From Bog-756 sp963753905 (GTDB lineage: Bacteria; Actinomycetota; Acidimicrobiia; Acidimicrobiales; RAAP-2): 64,000 nt of DNA. Every line of letters begins with the position of its first letter. The first letter of the stretch is position 1. Shown here piece after piece: positions 52,326-61,788 of this stretch. Made by a program: the position numbers and the translations under genes. Where the stretch lies: assembly GCA_963753905.1 (NCBI GenBank), contig CAVWDZ010000001.1:372001-436000 (forward strand). The letters are read 5' to 3'. Below the pieces are notes generated by a model, which saw only the letters and a list, made by a program, of their open reading frames with translations, was not told where the DNA came from and searched no databases.

Positions 52326-53360
52326 CTAACCCGATTGTTGATTATTGCGGTCGGCAAGCCGCCGAAGCCGAGCTGCCCGCGCATCCCATGCGTACACCAC
52401 GAAGGTGCCCGCGAGTCGGTCGTGCCATGCCTGCCGTGCGGTGTTGGTGAGAATTCCGAGGCAACCGAGAAACAGTGCTGCAATGCTAAGAGGAAGTACA
52501 AGCGTTCGGATGCAGGCTGCCCGTCCTCCGATTGGCCCTGCCCCGGCACTCTCGACCCGGATCCCTAAAATTGCCATCCCGATCGTCCTCCCGCTGATCG
52601 CCCACTGGTACGAGAAGTAAGCGAACTCCCAGATGACCAGAGCGGTGACGGCGACGACCGGATGTCTGGTCAAATTGAAGGTACGGCCAGTGATCAGTTC
52701 GACCGCGAAAGTCACCAACGCGCCGGCCGCGACGTAGAGCGTCCATGAGGCCAAGCCATCCATTGCAATTGCGGCGAGGCGACTCACTGCTCCGGCGTAT
52801 TGACCCTGGCGCTCCCCAGTCAGCTCCGCTGACTGGGGCGTACTGGCGACTGGTTCGAGGTGCTCTCGCGACGTGGGTGGAGGTCCTTTTGGAGGACTTC
52901 TCAGACCGTCGTTCGGAGAGCTGGTTGCGTTCACCTCTGGACGCGAAGCGATCTGGTCAGGACCAACAGGCAGGGAAGCAGGGTCCCGTCGCAGGATTCG
53001 GCTCGTCAGCTTGGCGCAGAAATCGTCGAGTGCGACTGCCTGGGCCCGAACGCCATCGAGGATCTCAGTGAGGATCCCCGCTGTCGACTTGACGATGAGT
53101 GAGCCGAGCTCAGTGTTCTCCACCAGTGATTCGATGTCTATCTCCCCGACGATGGCATTTACGTCGATCCGCTTCACAATGCCTTCGACGTCCACCCGTT
53201 CGATAAGTTTCTCGACATCAACGCGGTCAATCACGCCTTCGACGTCAACTCTTCCGAGCAGAGCGTTCACATCGATCGCCTCGAGCACCTCGTTCACCAC
53301 CCGAGCGGCGACGGCTTCGGTCAGTTGCTCGAGTCTGAGCGCTGCAGGGTTCGGGCTCAC
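52326..53360 (-). CDS. RDD-family membrane protein with N-terminal Val-Asp repeats
   Basis: 344 residues. Residues about 25-85 are a run of imperfect 10-11-residue repeats (VDVEGVIDRVDVEKLIERVDVEGIVKRIDVNAIVGEID). A linker is followed by an RDD domain with three helices (YAGAVSRLAAIAMDGLASWTLYVAAGALVTF, WEFAYFSYQWAISGRTIGMAILGIRV). The repeat tract may form a lipid-binding or polymerising surface; its role is not known. Confidence 0.82.
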   Translation of the reverse strand: MSPNPAALRLEQLTEAVAARVVNEVLEAIDVNALLGRVDVEGVIDRVDVEKLIERVDVEGIVKRIDVNAIVGEIDIESLVENTELGSLIVKSTAGILTEILDGVRAQAVALDDFCAKLTSRILRRDPASLPVGPDQIASRPEVNATSSPNDGLRSPPKGPPPTSREHLEPVASTPQSAELTGERQGQYAGAVSRLAAIAMDGLASWTLYVAAGALVTFAVELITGRTFNLTRHPVVAVTALVIWEFAYFSYQWAISGRTIGMAILGIRVESAGAGPIGGRAACIRTLVLPLSIAALFLGCLGILTNTARQAWHDRLAGTFVVYAWDARAARLRRLADRNNQQSG

Positions 53361-53550
53361 CGTTCAGGATCCGATTCGTCGTTCGATCTCTGAGTCCAGC
53401 GACCCCGAAGGATGACCAAATGAACACGCTGTTCTGAGATTTGGTGTCGCCACGGCGATTGGGTCCCCGGAGTCGTCGCACATGCTTCCAGCACGGACGT
53501 CATTGCCCTGCGGTTCTTTGCCGCGACGTTCAGCTCGCTTTTCCGGCTTG

Positions 53551-53781
53551 CTACGCCACGTCCGCAGCCGGGGGCCTGGTGATGATGTAAGCGAGCACTC
53601 CGATCACGGGCACAAAGACAATGAAGAGGAACCACAGCCCTTTTGCGACACCATGGTGGTCGCGGCGACGGAAGTTGTCGATGAAGCACCAGATGACGAT
53701 GAAGATCCACAGGACGAGCAGTGCAAACTCCAGCAAGCTCCAAAAGACGCTCAATAACGGATAGGTATATGCAAGTAACAT
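53551..53781 (-). CDS. Small PLDc_N-type membrane protein
   Basis: 76 residues, two helices separated by a basic turn: WSLLEFALLVLWIFIVIWCFIDNFRRRDHHGVAKGLWFLFIVFVPVIGVLAYIITRP. This is the cardiolipin-synthase N-terminal (PLDc_N/PLDN) membrane module as a separate small protein, common in actinobacteria. Function unknown. Confidence 0.8.
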   Translation of the reverse strand: MLLAYTYPLLSVFWSLLEFALLVLWIFIVIWCFIDNFRRRDHHGVAKGLWFLFIVFVPVIGVLAYIITRPPAADVA

Positions 53782-53914
53782 GATGCCTCCAGGTTCACTA
53801 GTCGGGCACTTCGTCAGTCCTACTTGTGAGTAGGACTGACGGCCCTCAATTCGTGGTCTCTATTGCCTCTTGAAGTTGAAAGTGTCGACCTCCTCGGCTT
53901 CCTGCGGTTGGGGA

Positions 53915-55321
53915 CTAGATTCCGAGCGTTGCCTGAACCGAGCCGTCAGCGATGGCGTCGACGAGGGCCTGATGGTCAAGTGCATTCTGGTCTGCGTAAC
54001 TAACGGCAAAGTCGGCGATCGCCCGGTCGAAGGTGTCACCAGACCCTAGGTACGAAGCAATGGCCACGCGGTCACTGGATCGGGCATGCGCTCGGGCCAG
54101 TGCCCAGCCACACATTTTTGCGTAGACGAGAAGGCTCTCCTGAGGAGCGTTGTCGACGTCAGCAGACAATTTCCAATCCCATAACTGGCGGAAGTAGTAG
54201 TCGTGGGGCTTGCCGTCGATGCCGGTCGGGACTCGATGCCACCCGAGAAAAATATCGCTCGCCGCTTGCATGAAGCGCTGGCCTTCCACCACCCGTTGGC
54301 CATGGTTTTCGAATTCGCTCTTGCCCCAGAACCGCTCCAGCACAGAGGCCTCGGCCTCCTTGATCTGGAGGATGAGCGTGTCGTCAGTGTCGTCTCCTCT
54401 AAAGAGAGCGACCCAGGCCCGTGTGCCGACACTCCCGACTCCGACGACCTTCCGAGCCACGTCCACGAACTCGTAGGATTCGAGCAGGTGGCGACGATCC
54501 CCGATCAGCGTCTCTCGATACGAGCGAATGCCTTCGTGGATCATCTCCTCGAGCTGGGCAGCGTCCGTTTCGCCAGAGAGTTCGCTGACCCGGACGAGCA
54601 ACGGAGGATCATTTCGGAACCTGAGCTCGCCGTCGACCACCTCGGTGAGCTTCGCTCGAGCCTTGAGCTGATCCTTCGATTCTGCCTTTGTGGCGGTTTT
54701 CTGAAATGCCGCGAGCACGTCGCTACTGACTTCGGAGCCCCACCTCTGGGCGACACCAGCCATGTCCAGGCGCGAATACCACACCTCCAAGTTGGACATC
54801 TTGTTGAACTCGTGCATTGCTTCGCGATAGGCACGCATCGAATTCGTTACCAGTTTCGAGGCCACCTTGGCCGAGAAGTTGCGGCTACGGGCGGCGATTT
54901 CCATGCTGGCACCCAAGCGCTTGAGATCCCATTCGAACGGTCCCGGTGAGGTCTCGTCGAAGTCGTTGACGTCGAAGAGCAGGTCCCGTTCGGGCGAGGC
55001 AAAGCCCCCGAAATTGCACAGGTGGGCGTCGCCGCATAGTTGAACATCCAGACTCGTGCGTGGCCCTGTGGAAAGGTCTGCGGCCATGGGCAGCGCGGCG
55101 CCCCGGTAGTAGGTGAACGGTGTCGCCGCCATCCGCCCGTATCGGATCGGCACGAGCTCTGGGACACGGGTCAGTCCCTGTTCAGCCAAGAGGTCGAGCG
55201 GCTTTTGGGTTCGTTGGTTGGCCGACCATTCGGCATGGCGTTCGCGTGGCAGCTCCTCCCGGGCAGCCTTGCCCTGTGCGGCACGCGCTTTGTGGGTCGA
55301 GTGCATAACAGCTGTAGTCAT
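53915..55321 (-). CDS. DUF2252 family protein
   Basis: 468 residues, full length. Conserved blocks RVPELVPIRYGRMAATPFTYYRGAALPMAADL, LCGDAHLCNFGGFASPERDLLFDVNDFDET and GVGSVGTRAWVALFRG. The fold is related to aminoglycoside-phosphotransferase/protein-kinase-like enzymes; GDxHxxNFG and DFDE would be the catalytic and metal parts. Substrate unknown. Confidence 0.9.
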   Translation of the reverse strand: MTTAVMHSTHKARAAQGKAAREELPRERHAEWSANQRTQKPLDLLAEQGLTRVPELVPIRYGRMAATPFTYYRGAALPMAADLSTGPRTSLDVQLCGDAHLCNFGGFASPERDLLFDVNDFDETSPGPFEWDLKRLGASMEIAARSRNFSAKVASKLVTNSMRAYREAMHEFNKMSNLEVWYSRLDMAGVAQRWGSEVSSDVLAAFQKTATKAESKDQLKARAKLTEVVDGELRFRNDPPLLVRVSELSGETDAAQLEEMIHEGIRSYRETLIGDRRHLLESYEFVDVARKVVGVGSVGTRAWVALFRGDDTDDTLILQIKEAEASVLERFWGKSEFENHGQRVVEGQRFMQAASDIFLGWHRVPTGIDGKPHDYYFRQLWDWKLSADVDNAPQESLLVYAKMCGWALARAHARSSDRVAIASYLGSGDTFDRAIADFAVSYADQNALDHQALVDAIADGSVQATLGI

Positions 55322-55389
55322 CTGATTCCTCTTTTCACTGCGCTAATGGACGTAGCAAGGTCGACCTGGTGTCGATCCCGGTGGCCGCG

Positions 55390-56235
55390 TCATCCAAGGG
55401 ACGGATCGGCCAGGTAATCCGACAGCTTCTTCTTGCGGAGAAAGGCCCATCGGGCGCCTACGCGTTGTCCGAAGACCGCTCCAATGAGCGACAAGCCACA
55501 CGCCATCAGCACGCCCAGCGCGTACTCGCCGTCCGACAGTCGGCCGGTAAGTCCGTTCTGAGCCGAGATCCCCCAGAGCAACAGCGTGGGTGTGATGAAG
55601 GCGAAGGCAAGCGCCGGGACGACACCATAGGGAGTCACGACGAGCACCAGCCATCGGATCCACATCTGCCTCCAAGAGCGGCGATGCGCCCAGCGTTCCC
55701 GCAGTGGGATCGGGTGGTAGGGGAACCGGATACCGACCCAGGCTGAGAGCCCCAAGACCCCGAACGGCATCACCATGATGGCGATGATGGTGATGACCAT
55801 TGCGATGTAGTCGTGGTTGGAGGTTCCAATGATCACAGTGACGACGCTGCACACTGGGGCGACGAAGGTCCATAGGACGAGGTTTTTGGCGTAGAGCAGG
55901 CGCCGGAATATCACCGGATCATCGAGCGCCGCCCTCGTGCGCTGGGGGTCGGGCCCTAGCAGGTTGGTGGCCGGCACGTCGGCAATCATCCAGCCTCCGA
56001 GGACCAGGGCGAAGGCCAGCGGCCCGTGGAGGGAGAACAGCGAGTTCTTCCAGGCACCCGGCGCCCACCACCACAGCCCGGCCATGAGGAGGCCGTTGAT
56101 CACGACAACGGTCGGCAGCACGTATGGGGCACGGAGCGCCCGCCCGAATTCGAGGTGCACCGCTTGAGACACGGATGCTGGGAGCCCTACCGCCTCACAG
56201 GCCCCACCGACGGGCACTCGGGTTCCCCCGATCAC
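55390..56235 (-). CDS. Multi-helix membrane protein, unknown function
   Basis: 281 residues, five to six hydrophobic helices. Motifs FGRALRAPYVLPTVVVINGLLMAGLWWWAPGAWKNSLFSLHGPLAFALVLGGWMIADVPATN look like an ABC-2-type permease, but no ATPase is near. Not further recognised. Confidence 0.65.
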   Translation of the reverse strand: MIGGTRVPVGGACEAVGLPASVSQAVHLEFGRALRAPYVLPTVVVINGLLMAGLWWWAPGAWKNSLFSLHGPLAFALVLGGWMIADVPATNLLGPDPQRTRAALDDPVIFRRLLYAKNLVLWTFVAPVCSVVTVIIGTSNHDYIAMVITIIAIMVMPFGVLGLSAWVGIRFPYHPIPLRERWAHRRSWRQMWIRWLVLVVTPYGVVPALAFAFITPTLLLWGISAQNGLTGRLSDGEYALGVLMACGLSLIGAVFGQRVGARWAFLRKKKLSDYLADPSLG

Positions 56236-56316
56236 GTCAGGGCTCCTCCGCAGCCGCTGGAGCGCTACCTGAGCAGACAGAGTCGGAAGTGCTCCAACGG
56301 CCGGAGTGACGGTAAG

Positions 56317-56649
56317 TCAGGATGATGCTTGCCTCTCCTCAATAGCGTCCTCGATGGCCAGAGCCAGTCCGAGGGCCTCGGCGATCGCAGTGGCTGCGGA
56401 CACCGTCCTGGGCGTACCGATGACCGGCGCGATAGCGATGAGGGTGCCTTGCGCGTCCTCCAGCGTCAGATCGGTGCCTGCGGCTGCGACGGCCGCCATG
56501 TTCAGCAGATACGAGGCCGGGGGTGCACCGGCAGCCGCCATGGCGGCGAGGCGGACCATCATGAGCTCCCGGTCATTCAGGCTGGTGCGGCTCACCGAGG
56601 CCTCGGTCATCTCGAGCACTGTGTCGAGAAGTGGTCGGTCCTCACTCAT
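56317..56649 (-). CDS. Carboxymuconolactone-decarboxylase-like (AhpD-fold) protein
   Basis: 110 residues, all helical: LNDRELMMVRLAAMAAAGAPPASYLLNMAAVAAAGTDLTLEDAQGTLIAIAPVIGTPRTVSAATAIAEAL. CMD-family pattern, but without the CxxC of AhpD, so peroxidase activity is unlikely. Probably in the stress-gene run with the DUF1269-like gene. Confidence 0.75.
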   Translation of the reverse strand: MSEDRPLLDTVLEMTEASVSRTSLNDRELMMVRLAAMAAAGAPPASYLLNMAAVAAAGTDLTLEDAQGTLIAIAPVIGTPRTVSAATAIAEALGLALAIEDAIEERQASS

Positions 56650-56735
56650 CTATCTCTGCCTTTCATTCCGGAGTTCCAAATTGAAGGAACTGCGACGGCC
56701 CCAATTGCGGCGTAGCGCTCAACCGCTCAGCTTGA

Positions 56736-57245
56736 TCAGGCGATCGCCTGCGCTGTTTCCTGAACTGCCTGGTCGATGTCCTTGGAGCTCACGTCGAGCT
56801 CCTTGGCCGCGTGCTTTTCGGCCTTGAGGTCGGCCTTCTCGATGGCGTCCCCGATGGTGCTCTGACCAACGATGACCAACGCAGCCTGCCCGGCGTCGAT
56901 GATGTCCCCGAACTCCTTCACGTCGGACCGGGACATGCCCTTCCACAGGTGACCGCTCACCCCGCCGACCGTCGCACCAACCGCGGCGCCGACGATGATG
57001 GACGGCGGAAAGATGATGCCGACAAGCGCCCCAACCGCTGCCCCGCCCCAGGCCCCGTGACGGGTCGAGGTCTCGTCCTTGTCGACGTGGACCTTGCCGT
57101 CTGGGTCCTTGGTGACCACCGAAGCGTCGTAGGTTCCGACAGCTCCTGCGGCGTGCAGGTCTTTCACGACGTCGTAGTCGGCTCGGGCAGACGCTTCGCT
57201 CGGATAGGTGCCGACGTAGACAAACACGGGGTCAGATTTGGCCAT
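56736..57245 (-). CDS. DUF1269-like protein with central membrane hairpin
   Basis: 169 residues. Starts with a ferredoxin-like VFVYVGTYPSEASARADYDVVKDLHAAGAVGTYDASVVTKD, then a Gly-rich hydrophobic hairpin (WGGAAVGALVGIIFPPSIIVGAAVGATVGGVSGHLWKGM). Family associated with stress in actinobacteria; role unclear. Its upstream region carries the two-part motif shared with 60168. Confidence 0.8.
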   Translation of the reverse strand: MAKSDPVFVYVGTYPSEASARADYDVVKDLHAAGAVGTYDASVVTKDPDGKVHVDKDETSTRHGAWGGAAVGALVGIIFPPSIIVGAAVGATVGGVSGHLWKGMSRSDVKEFGDIIDAGQAALVIVGQSTIGDAIEKADLKAEKHAAKELDVSSKDIDQAVQETAQAIA

Positions 57246-57692
57246 GATGCTCTCTCCATTCGTTTTGTAAATTCATTGGGGCTTCCAGCGCTACTTTGCT
57301 TCTATAGCCAATGGCGAACGCCCTGCCGTCACTCGAACTACACGTTGAGCGGTCGGTTCGTCACTCCGAAGATTCACACTCATGTAGGTGAACTGTCATC
57401 ACCTGTGAGGTGGATTCACCTAGGGGAAGTTGACCGGTTCAGAATGGGTCACGGTGGGGACACAGATGGAACACTCGCCCGGGCCGTCGGAGACCACCGC
57501 GGTATCCGATCCGACCTTCCGTCGTCTGGGGGAGGTGGCAGCCCGGCGGGGGACGTGCCTGGCCCGGCTAAACCGGCGTCGCCCCGGAAGCCCAATCTGA
57601 GAGCACGCGAAGGGGCGGCGCCTGCCTTGGCTAGGGACTTTGGGACTTTCGGCCCATGGACCTGAGGACTCTTAACTGACAAGCTGAGCGCT
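57246..57692. other. Divergent intergenic region with shared control motif
   Basis: No gene is recognised in this 447-bp gap between the DUF1269-like gene and the LuxR regulator. It contains the two-part motif at 57391-57430 and two AGGTGA/TCACCT inverted repeats around 57386-57420. Confidence 0.55.
57391..57430 (-). promoter_or_regulatory. Two-part control motif, copy 1
   Basis: On the minus strand: CCCCTAGGTGAATCC, then eight bases, then AGGTGATGAC, pointing to the DUF1269-like gene. It is the same as the plus-strand motif at 60168 with one base different in spacing. Direct AGGTGA repeats suggest binding by the LuxR protein encoded between them. Confidence 0.65.
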
Positions 57693-60032
57693 ATGTCCCC
57701 TGCAAGGGAGGCCGTCGGTAGCGTGCGGACGCCGAGTCGGTCACTCCGTCAGGTACTGCCCGAGACCCGCCACGACGCCCCTGACCTGCAAGGTTCCGCC
57801 GCGGGTAGCGGGGGACACGAGGGCGTCGAGCAGCCTACCCTCGTGGGCACCAAGCTGCGGGCGCCCCAAGTGCGCGAACAGTCAATCCCGCGCGAGCGCC
57901 TTCAGGAATGTCTTCGAAGGGGATCGGACCGCAGGCTCACGCTCGTCGCCTGCCCGGCGGGCTTCGGGAAGACCACGCTTCTCTCGGCCTGGTACGAGAC
58001 CGAGGCCGCTCGGAGACCCGTTGCGTGGCTGACCCTGGACGAGGGCGATAATGACCCTGTCGTCCTGTGGTCGCATGTGATCGGGGCGCTCCGGCGCGTG
58101 AACCCCGACGTCGCCGGGGCGACCTCATCGCATTCGCTCGTGGCACCGGTCATTGATCTGGTTCTGCCTGGCCTGGTCAACGAGCTGGACGGCCAAGGCG
58201 AGATCTCCCTCATCCTGGACGACTTCCACCGGGTCTCCAGCGAACCGGCACGCGCCAGCGTTCGCTGGTTCATCGAACATGCACCGCCTGGACTACATGT
58301 CGTGCTCGCCACCAGGACGGAACCAAGCCTGCCGGTGGCGAGTCTGCGCGCCCACGGCGAGCTACTCGAGCTACGAGCCGCCGATCTGCGGTTCACCTAC
58401 CAGGAAGCGGACGCATTCCTGAACGGCCGCCTCGGGCTCGACCTCACAGCCGAAGATGTCGAAGGCCTGGTGGACAAGACGGAGGGATGGCCGGCGGGGC
58501 TCTATCTCGCGGCGCTCTCGCTGCAGCCCGCCACCGACCGCCATGCGCTCGTGCGCACATTTGGGGGATCGAACCGTCACGTTGTGGATTTCCTGGTGAC
58601 GGAAGTGCTCGAGGCCCATCCGCCACCGGCGCAGGCGCTGATGCTCCACACCTCGATTCTCGAACGGCTGACCGGCCCTCTGTGCGACGCCGTGATGGAC
58701 CAAGAGGGCTCGGCGGAGATGCTCGATGAGCTACTGCGGAGCAATCTGTTCCTGGTCCCGCTCGACGATGAGGCCGGGTCGTACCGCTTTCACCAGGTCT
58801 TTGCACAATTGCTCCGCGTGGAGCTCGAGCGGCGGGAACCTGGCCTGGCCCAGGCGCTGCACCGCCGCGCCTACTCCTGGCATCGAGATCACGGGACGAC
58901 CGACGAGGCGATCCAGCACGCCGTGGCGGCCGAGGCTTACGACGAAGCCATCGAGCTGATCGAAACCTTCTGGATCAGATACGCCAACACATGGAAATAC
59001 GACACCGTCCTGGCCTGGCTACGGCAGCTCCCCGACGAGGTATTGACCAGCGAGGTGCATCTGCTCCTGATTCAGGCGTGGGTGCTCTCACTGTCTGCGA
59101 GGCAGGAGGAGGCGGCACGGGCCATCGCAGCAGTCGAACGGCTGGGCGATCTGGACGTGGGGCCGCTGCGCGATGGCTTCGGCTCCGCTGGGGCGAGCCT
59201 GACGATGCTACGGGCAGGCTTCCCTTGGGGAGATGTCGGCGCCCAGTTGGAAAGTGCCCGACGGGCGGCCGAGCTTGAGAGCCCCGGGTCGCCTTGGCGG
59301 CCGTTGGCTTGCTGGGCTCTCGGCATGGGCCTGTATTTCGTGGGTGAGCGCGACGAGGCCGACGAGTGGTTCGCGGAATCGGCGGCGCTGGCGCCCGCGA
59401 GCGCCCAGTGGCTGTCTGGTACGTCGTCGCTGGCTTTTCGATCGCTGATCGCCGGTGAGCGAGGCCATGTCGAGAACCAGCGCATCCTGGCCGAGACCGC
59501 AGCCCAATTCGGGCGGGCACATGGCACGGAGGAGGCCGTCGGGCCAGTTCCGCTGGCGCTCGGCGTATCGCTGGCGGCACGTGGCAGGCCCGGGGAGGCA
59601 CTGCCGCTGATCGAGCACGGGGTCGCTCTTGCCCGGATCTTTGCCCAGCCCATCCAGCTGGCCTACGCCCTGCTCTGCGAGGCGCCGGTGCTTCGGGCCG
59701 TGGGCGAGCACAAAGCGGCCACGGCTGCGATAGCCGATGCGAGATCGGTCCTCGATCGCTGCCCTGATCCGGGGGTCCTGGCCGGGACGCTGGCTACCCT
59801 CGGGCGGCCAGCGCACGTCCGCCGCGCCCCACACGAGGATTTCGATCTGACCCCACGGGAACTCGGGGTGCTCAAGCTCCTGCGCAGCGATCTGTCGGAG
59901 CGGGATATCGGTCGTGAACTGTACGTGTCGTACTACACGGTCCATAGCCACGTTCGGTCGATCTACCGCAAGCTCGCCGTGTCGTCGCGGGCCGGCGCGC
60001 TCGAACGCAGCCGCGAGCTGGGCCTCCTCTAG
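57693..60032 (+). CDS. MalT-like LuxR-family regulator (STAND ATPase)
   Basis: 779 residues. Walker A CPAGFGKTTLLSAWYE at about 87-102, Walker B SLILDDFHRV, ATR-like LATRTEPSLPVASLRA; then TPR-like helices to about 690; LuxR HTH at 720-775 (DLTPRELGVLKLLRSDLSERDIGRELYVSYYTVHSHVRSIYRKL). The ligand is unknown. Flanked by two inverted copies of the same promoter motif, likely its targets. Confidence 0.92.
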   Translation: MSPAREAVGSVRTPSRSLRQVLPETRHDAPDLQGSAAGSGGHEGVEQPTLVGTKLRAPQVREQSIPRERLQECLRRGSDRRLTLVACPAGFGKTTLLSAWYETEAARRPVAWLTLDEGDNDPVVLWSHVIGALRRVNPDVAGATSSHSLVAPVIDLVLPGLVNELDGQGEISLILDDFHRVSSEPARASVRWFIEHAPPGLHVVLATRTEPSLPVASLRAHGELLELRAADLRFTYQEADAFLNGRLGLDLTAEDVEGLVDKTEGWPAGLYLAALSLQPATDRHALVRTFGGSNRHVVDFLVTEVLEAHPPPAQALMLHTSILERLTGPLCDAVMDQEGSAEMLDELLRSNLFLVPLDDEAGSYRFHQVFAQLLRVELERREPGLAQALHRRAYSWHRDHGTTDEAIQHAVAAEAYDEAIELIETFWIRYANTWKYDTVLAWLRQLPDEVLTSEVHLLLIQAWVLSLSARQEEAARAIAAVERLGDLDVGPLRDGFGSAGASLTMLRAGFPWGDVGAQLESARRAAELESPGSPWRPLACWALGMGLYFVGERDEADEWFAESAALAPASAQWLSGTSSLAFRSLIAGERGHVENQRILAETAAQFGRAHGTEEAVGPVPLALGVSLAARGRPGEALPLIEHGVALARIFAQPIQLAYALLCEAPVLRAVGEHKAATAAIADARSVLDRCPDPGVLAGTLATLGRPAHVRRAPHEDFDLTPRELGVLKLLRSDLSERDIGRELYVSYYTVHSHVRSIYRKLAVSSRAGALERSRELGLL

Positions 60033-60167
60033 CGAGCAGTCAGGGGCGAACGAAAACGGGAGCCCTCGGTCGGCAGTGCCGCCCACGTTGTCTTCCATGT
60101 TCTGTGATCGTTGGTCGGCGCCCGGCCGGGCGTAAGGACCGGGTGGTCTGGCATGGACAGGCACCAG

Positions 60168-60205
60168 TCTCCCCTAGGTGAATCCGTCCGAAGGTGATGA
60201 CGGGT
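60168..60205 (+). promoter_or_regulatory. Two-part control motif, copy 2
   Basis: CCCCTAGGTGAATCC then seven bases then AGGTGATGAC, 30-67 bp upstream of the small gene at 60235. Nearly identical to the minus-strand motif at 57391-57430. Confidence 0.65.
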
Positions 60206-60234
60206 CGCCTGCCGGAATGTAAGGCTGCATAGAA

Positions 60235-60465
60235 ATGGACGAGAAATGGGTGCAACCCCGCTGTTATCGGCTTGTCCTTCGCGGGGAACTGGGCGATTCG
60301 TTCGGAGTCCTGTTCGACGGCATGCAGTTGCAGCGCTTAGCGGGTACGACAGTGCTGACCGGCGACGTGACAGATCAGGCGCACCTCCTCGGGCTTATCG
60401 AGCGAGTCCAGGAACTCGGTGTCGAGCTCGTGTCCGTCAACCCGGACCACGGAACGGACGGGTGA
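60235..60465 (+). CDS. Small conserved protein, regulator-linked
   Basis: 76 residues. YRLVLRGELGDSFGVLFDGMQLQRLAGTTVLTGDVTDQAHLLGLIERVQELGVELVSVNP is a conserved actinobacterial mini-protein with a beta-alpha-beta pattern; no function is known to me. Probably under the LuxR regulator through the motif directly upstream. Confidence 0.72.
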   Translation: MDEKWVQPRCYRLVLRGELGDSFGVLFDGMQLQRLAGTTVLTGDVTDQAHLLGLIERVQELGVELVSVNPDHGTDG

Positions 60466-60558
60466 AGGCCCGAGGCATGCCCTACCCTGTCCGACTCGGG
60501 AGGATGGACGAGATCCGTGACCTCGCCCTCGTCGCTCGCACAACCAGATGTGGCAGTC

Positions 60559-60700
60559 GATGAGCCAACTCACGAACGGCCAGATCACGCTCCCCGGGTT
60601 TCACCGCACCCTGCTTGACGTGGGTCAGGGCGGCTTCCCGATCGTCGCCCACGGCGAGGACGCGATGGGGACTCGTCCAGGCGTTCTCGAGCACGTCTGA
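60559..60700 (+). CDS. Possible small coupled ORF
   Basis: 46 codons: MSQLTNGQITLPGFHRTLLDVGQGGFPIV...GVLEHV. The stop overlaps the next start (TGATG), which hints at translational coupling. No family is recognised; it could be a fragment or chance frame. Confidence 0.3.
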
Positions 60701-61758
60701 TGGCCAAGGCCGGGCAGATGAGTCGGATGTCGAAAGTGTTCGGTGCCGACGGAACGAAACTGAACGTCAAGGCCGGCGTAGCCATCGCGGCCCTCTTGTT
60801 CCTGCTGTGGTTCCTCATCGTCCAGACCAACCAACAGCAGTACTTCGTCCCCATTGTCTTCGCCGTCCTATTGGTGGCACAGAGTGACCCAGGCGGAACC
60901 ATTGGGAAGCGGATCGGCGGAATGGCTCTCTTCGCCCTGCTTGGCGCGCTGGTGACTGCCTTCGGCTTCTACGTGGGCGACGAAGCCTGGGGCTTCGTGG
61001 TGTTTGCGGTTTTCGCCGTGACGCTGGCGTGTGGCTTGGCCGTCAAGTTCGGAGTCCACCGATTCGCTGCCGGGCTGCTGCTCAACGTGTGGTTCCTCGT
61101 CGTGCTCTCACTGGCCACACATGACACAGGGCATCTCAAGATCAGCCCATGGCACCAGGCTCTGGCCTGGCTGGCCGGGGCTGCCGCGTGGATCGCCCTC
61201 ATGTTCCTCGTGTGGGTCGCGAGCAGGGGCAGATGGGAACCGGCACCAGTCATGGACCTCCCGGGGAGCCCATCCCCGATGCAGTTGACCCGGCCGATCG
61301 TCCTCTTCGCGTTGATCCGGTCCCTGGCACTGGCCGCCTCCGCCGCCATCGCCTTCGGAGGGCACCTGCCGAGCGCCGACTGGATGCCCATCGCCACCAT
61401 CGTCGCGATGAAGCCGAGCCTCGAACAGTCCAAGCTCTTCGGCGAACAGCGCCTGGTCGGTGCGGCCATGGGAGCCGCGGCGGCCATACCGATCCTGATC
61501 CTGGTCGGGAGCAAGCACGCGCTCGAGGTCATAATCATCCTGCTGGCTGGATTCGGAATAGCCATCAAGGGTGCGAACTACGCCTACTACGCCGGCGCGA
61601 TTGCCTGTGCCGCGCTCATCGCTGCGGACCTGCCCCAGCCGACGGACTACGCCGCTGAGGGGCGGCGGGTGCTCTTCACCTTGATCGGAGTCCTGATTGG
61701 CTTATTCGTGATGTTCGTGGCCGACCGGCTCCAAAAGCATTCCGTCAAGACAGCGTGA
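60700..61758 (+). CDS. FUSC-like membrane protein
   Basis: 352 residues with about ten helices arranged as two halves; the paired pattern (FVPIVFAVLLVAQSDPGGTIGKRIGGMALFALLGALVTAF and WMPIATIVAMKPSLEQSKLFGEQRLVGAAMGAAAAIPI) is that of FUSC/aromatic-acid-exporter-like proteins. Substrate unknown. Followed closely by a potassium channel gene. Confidence 0.8.
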   Translation: MAKAGQMSRMSKVFGADGTKLNVKAGVAIAALLFLLWFLIVQTNQQQYFVPIVFAVLLVAQSDPGGTIGKRIGGMALFALLGALVTAFGFYVGDEAWGFVVFAVFAVTLACGLAVKFGVHRFAAGLLLNVWFLVVLSLATHDTGHLKISPWHQALAWLAGAAAWIALMFLVWVASRGRWEPAPVMDLPGSPSPMQLTRPIVLFALIRSLALAASAAIAFGGHLPSADWMPIATIVAMKPSLEQSKLFGEQRLVGAAMGAAAAIPILILVGSKHALEVIIILLAGFGIAIKGANYAYYAGAIACAALIAADLPQPTDYAAEGRRVLFTLIGVLIGLFVMFVADRLQKHSVKTA

Positions 61759-61788
61759 CCATCGGGCCTAGAGAGAAACAGGACAACC

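Noticed and set aside
53357..53743. Minus-strand frame overlapping the PLDc_N-type gene
   Set aside because: Low-complexity translation, no start signal, and it overlaps a better gene in another frame.
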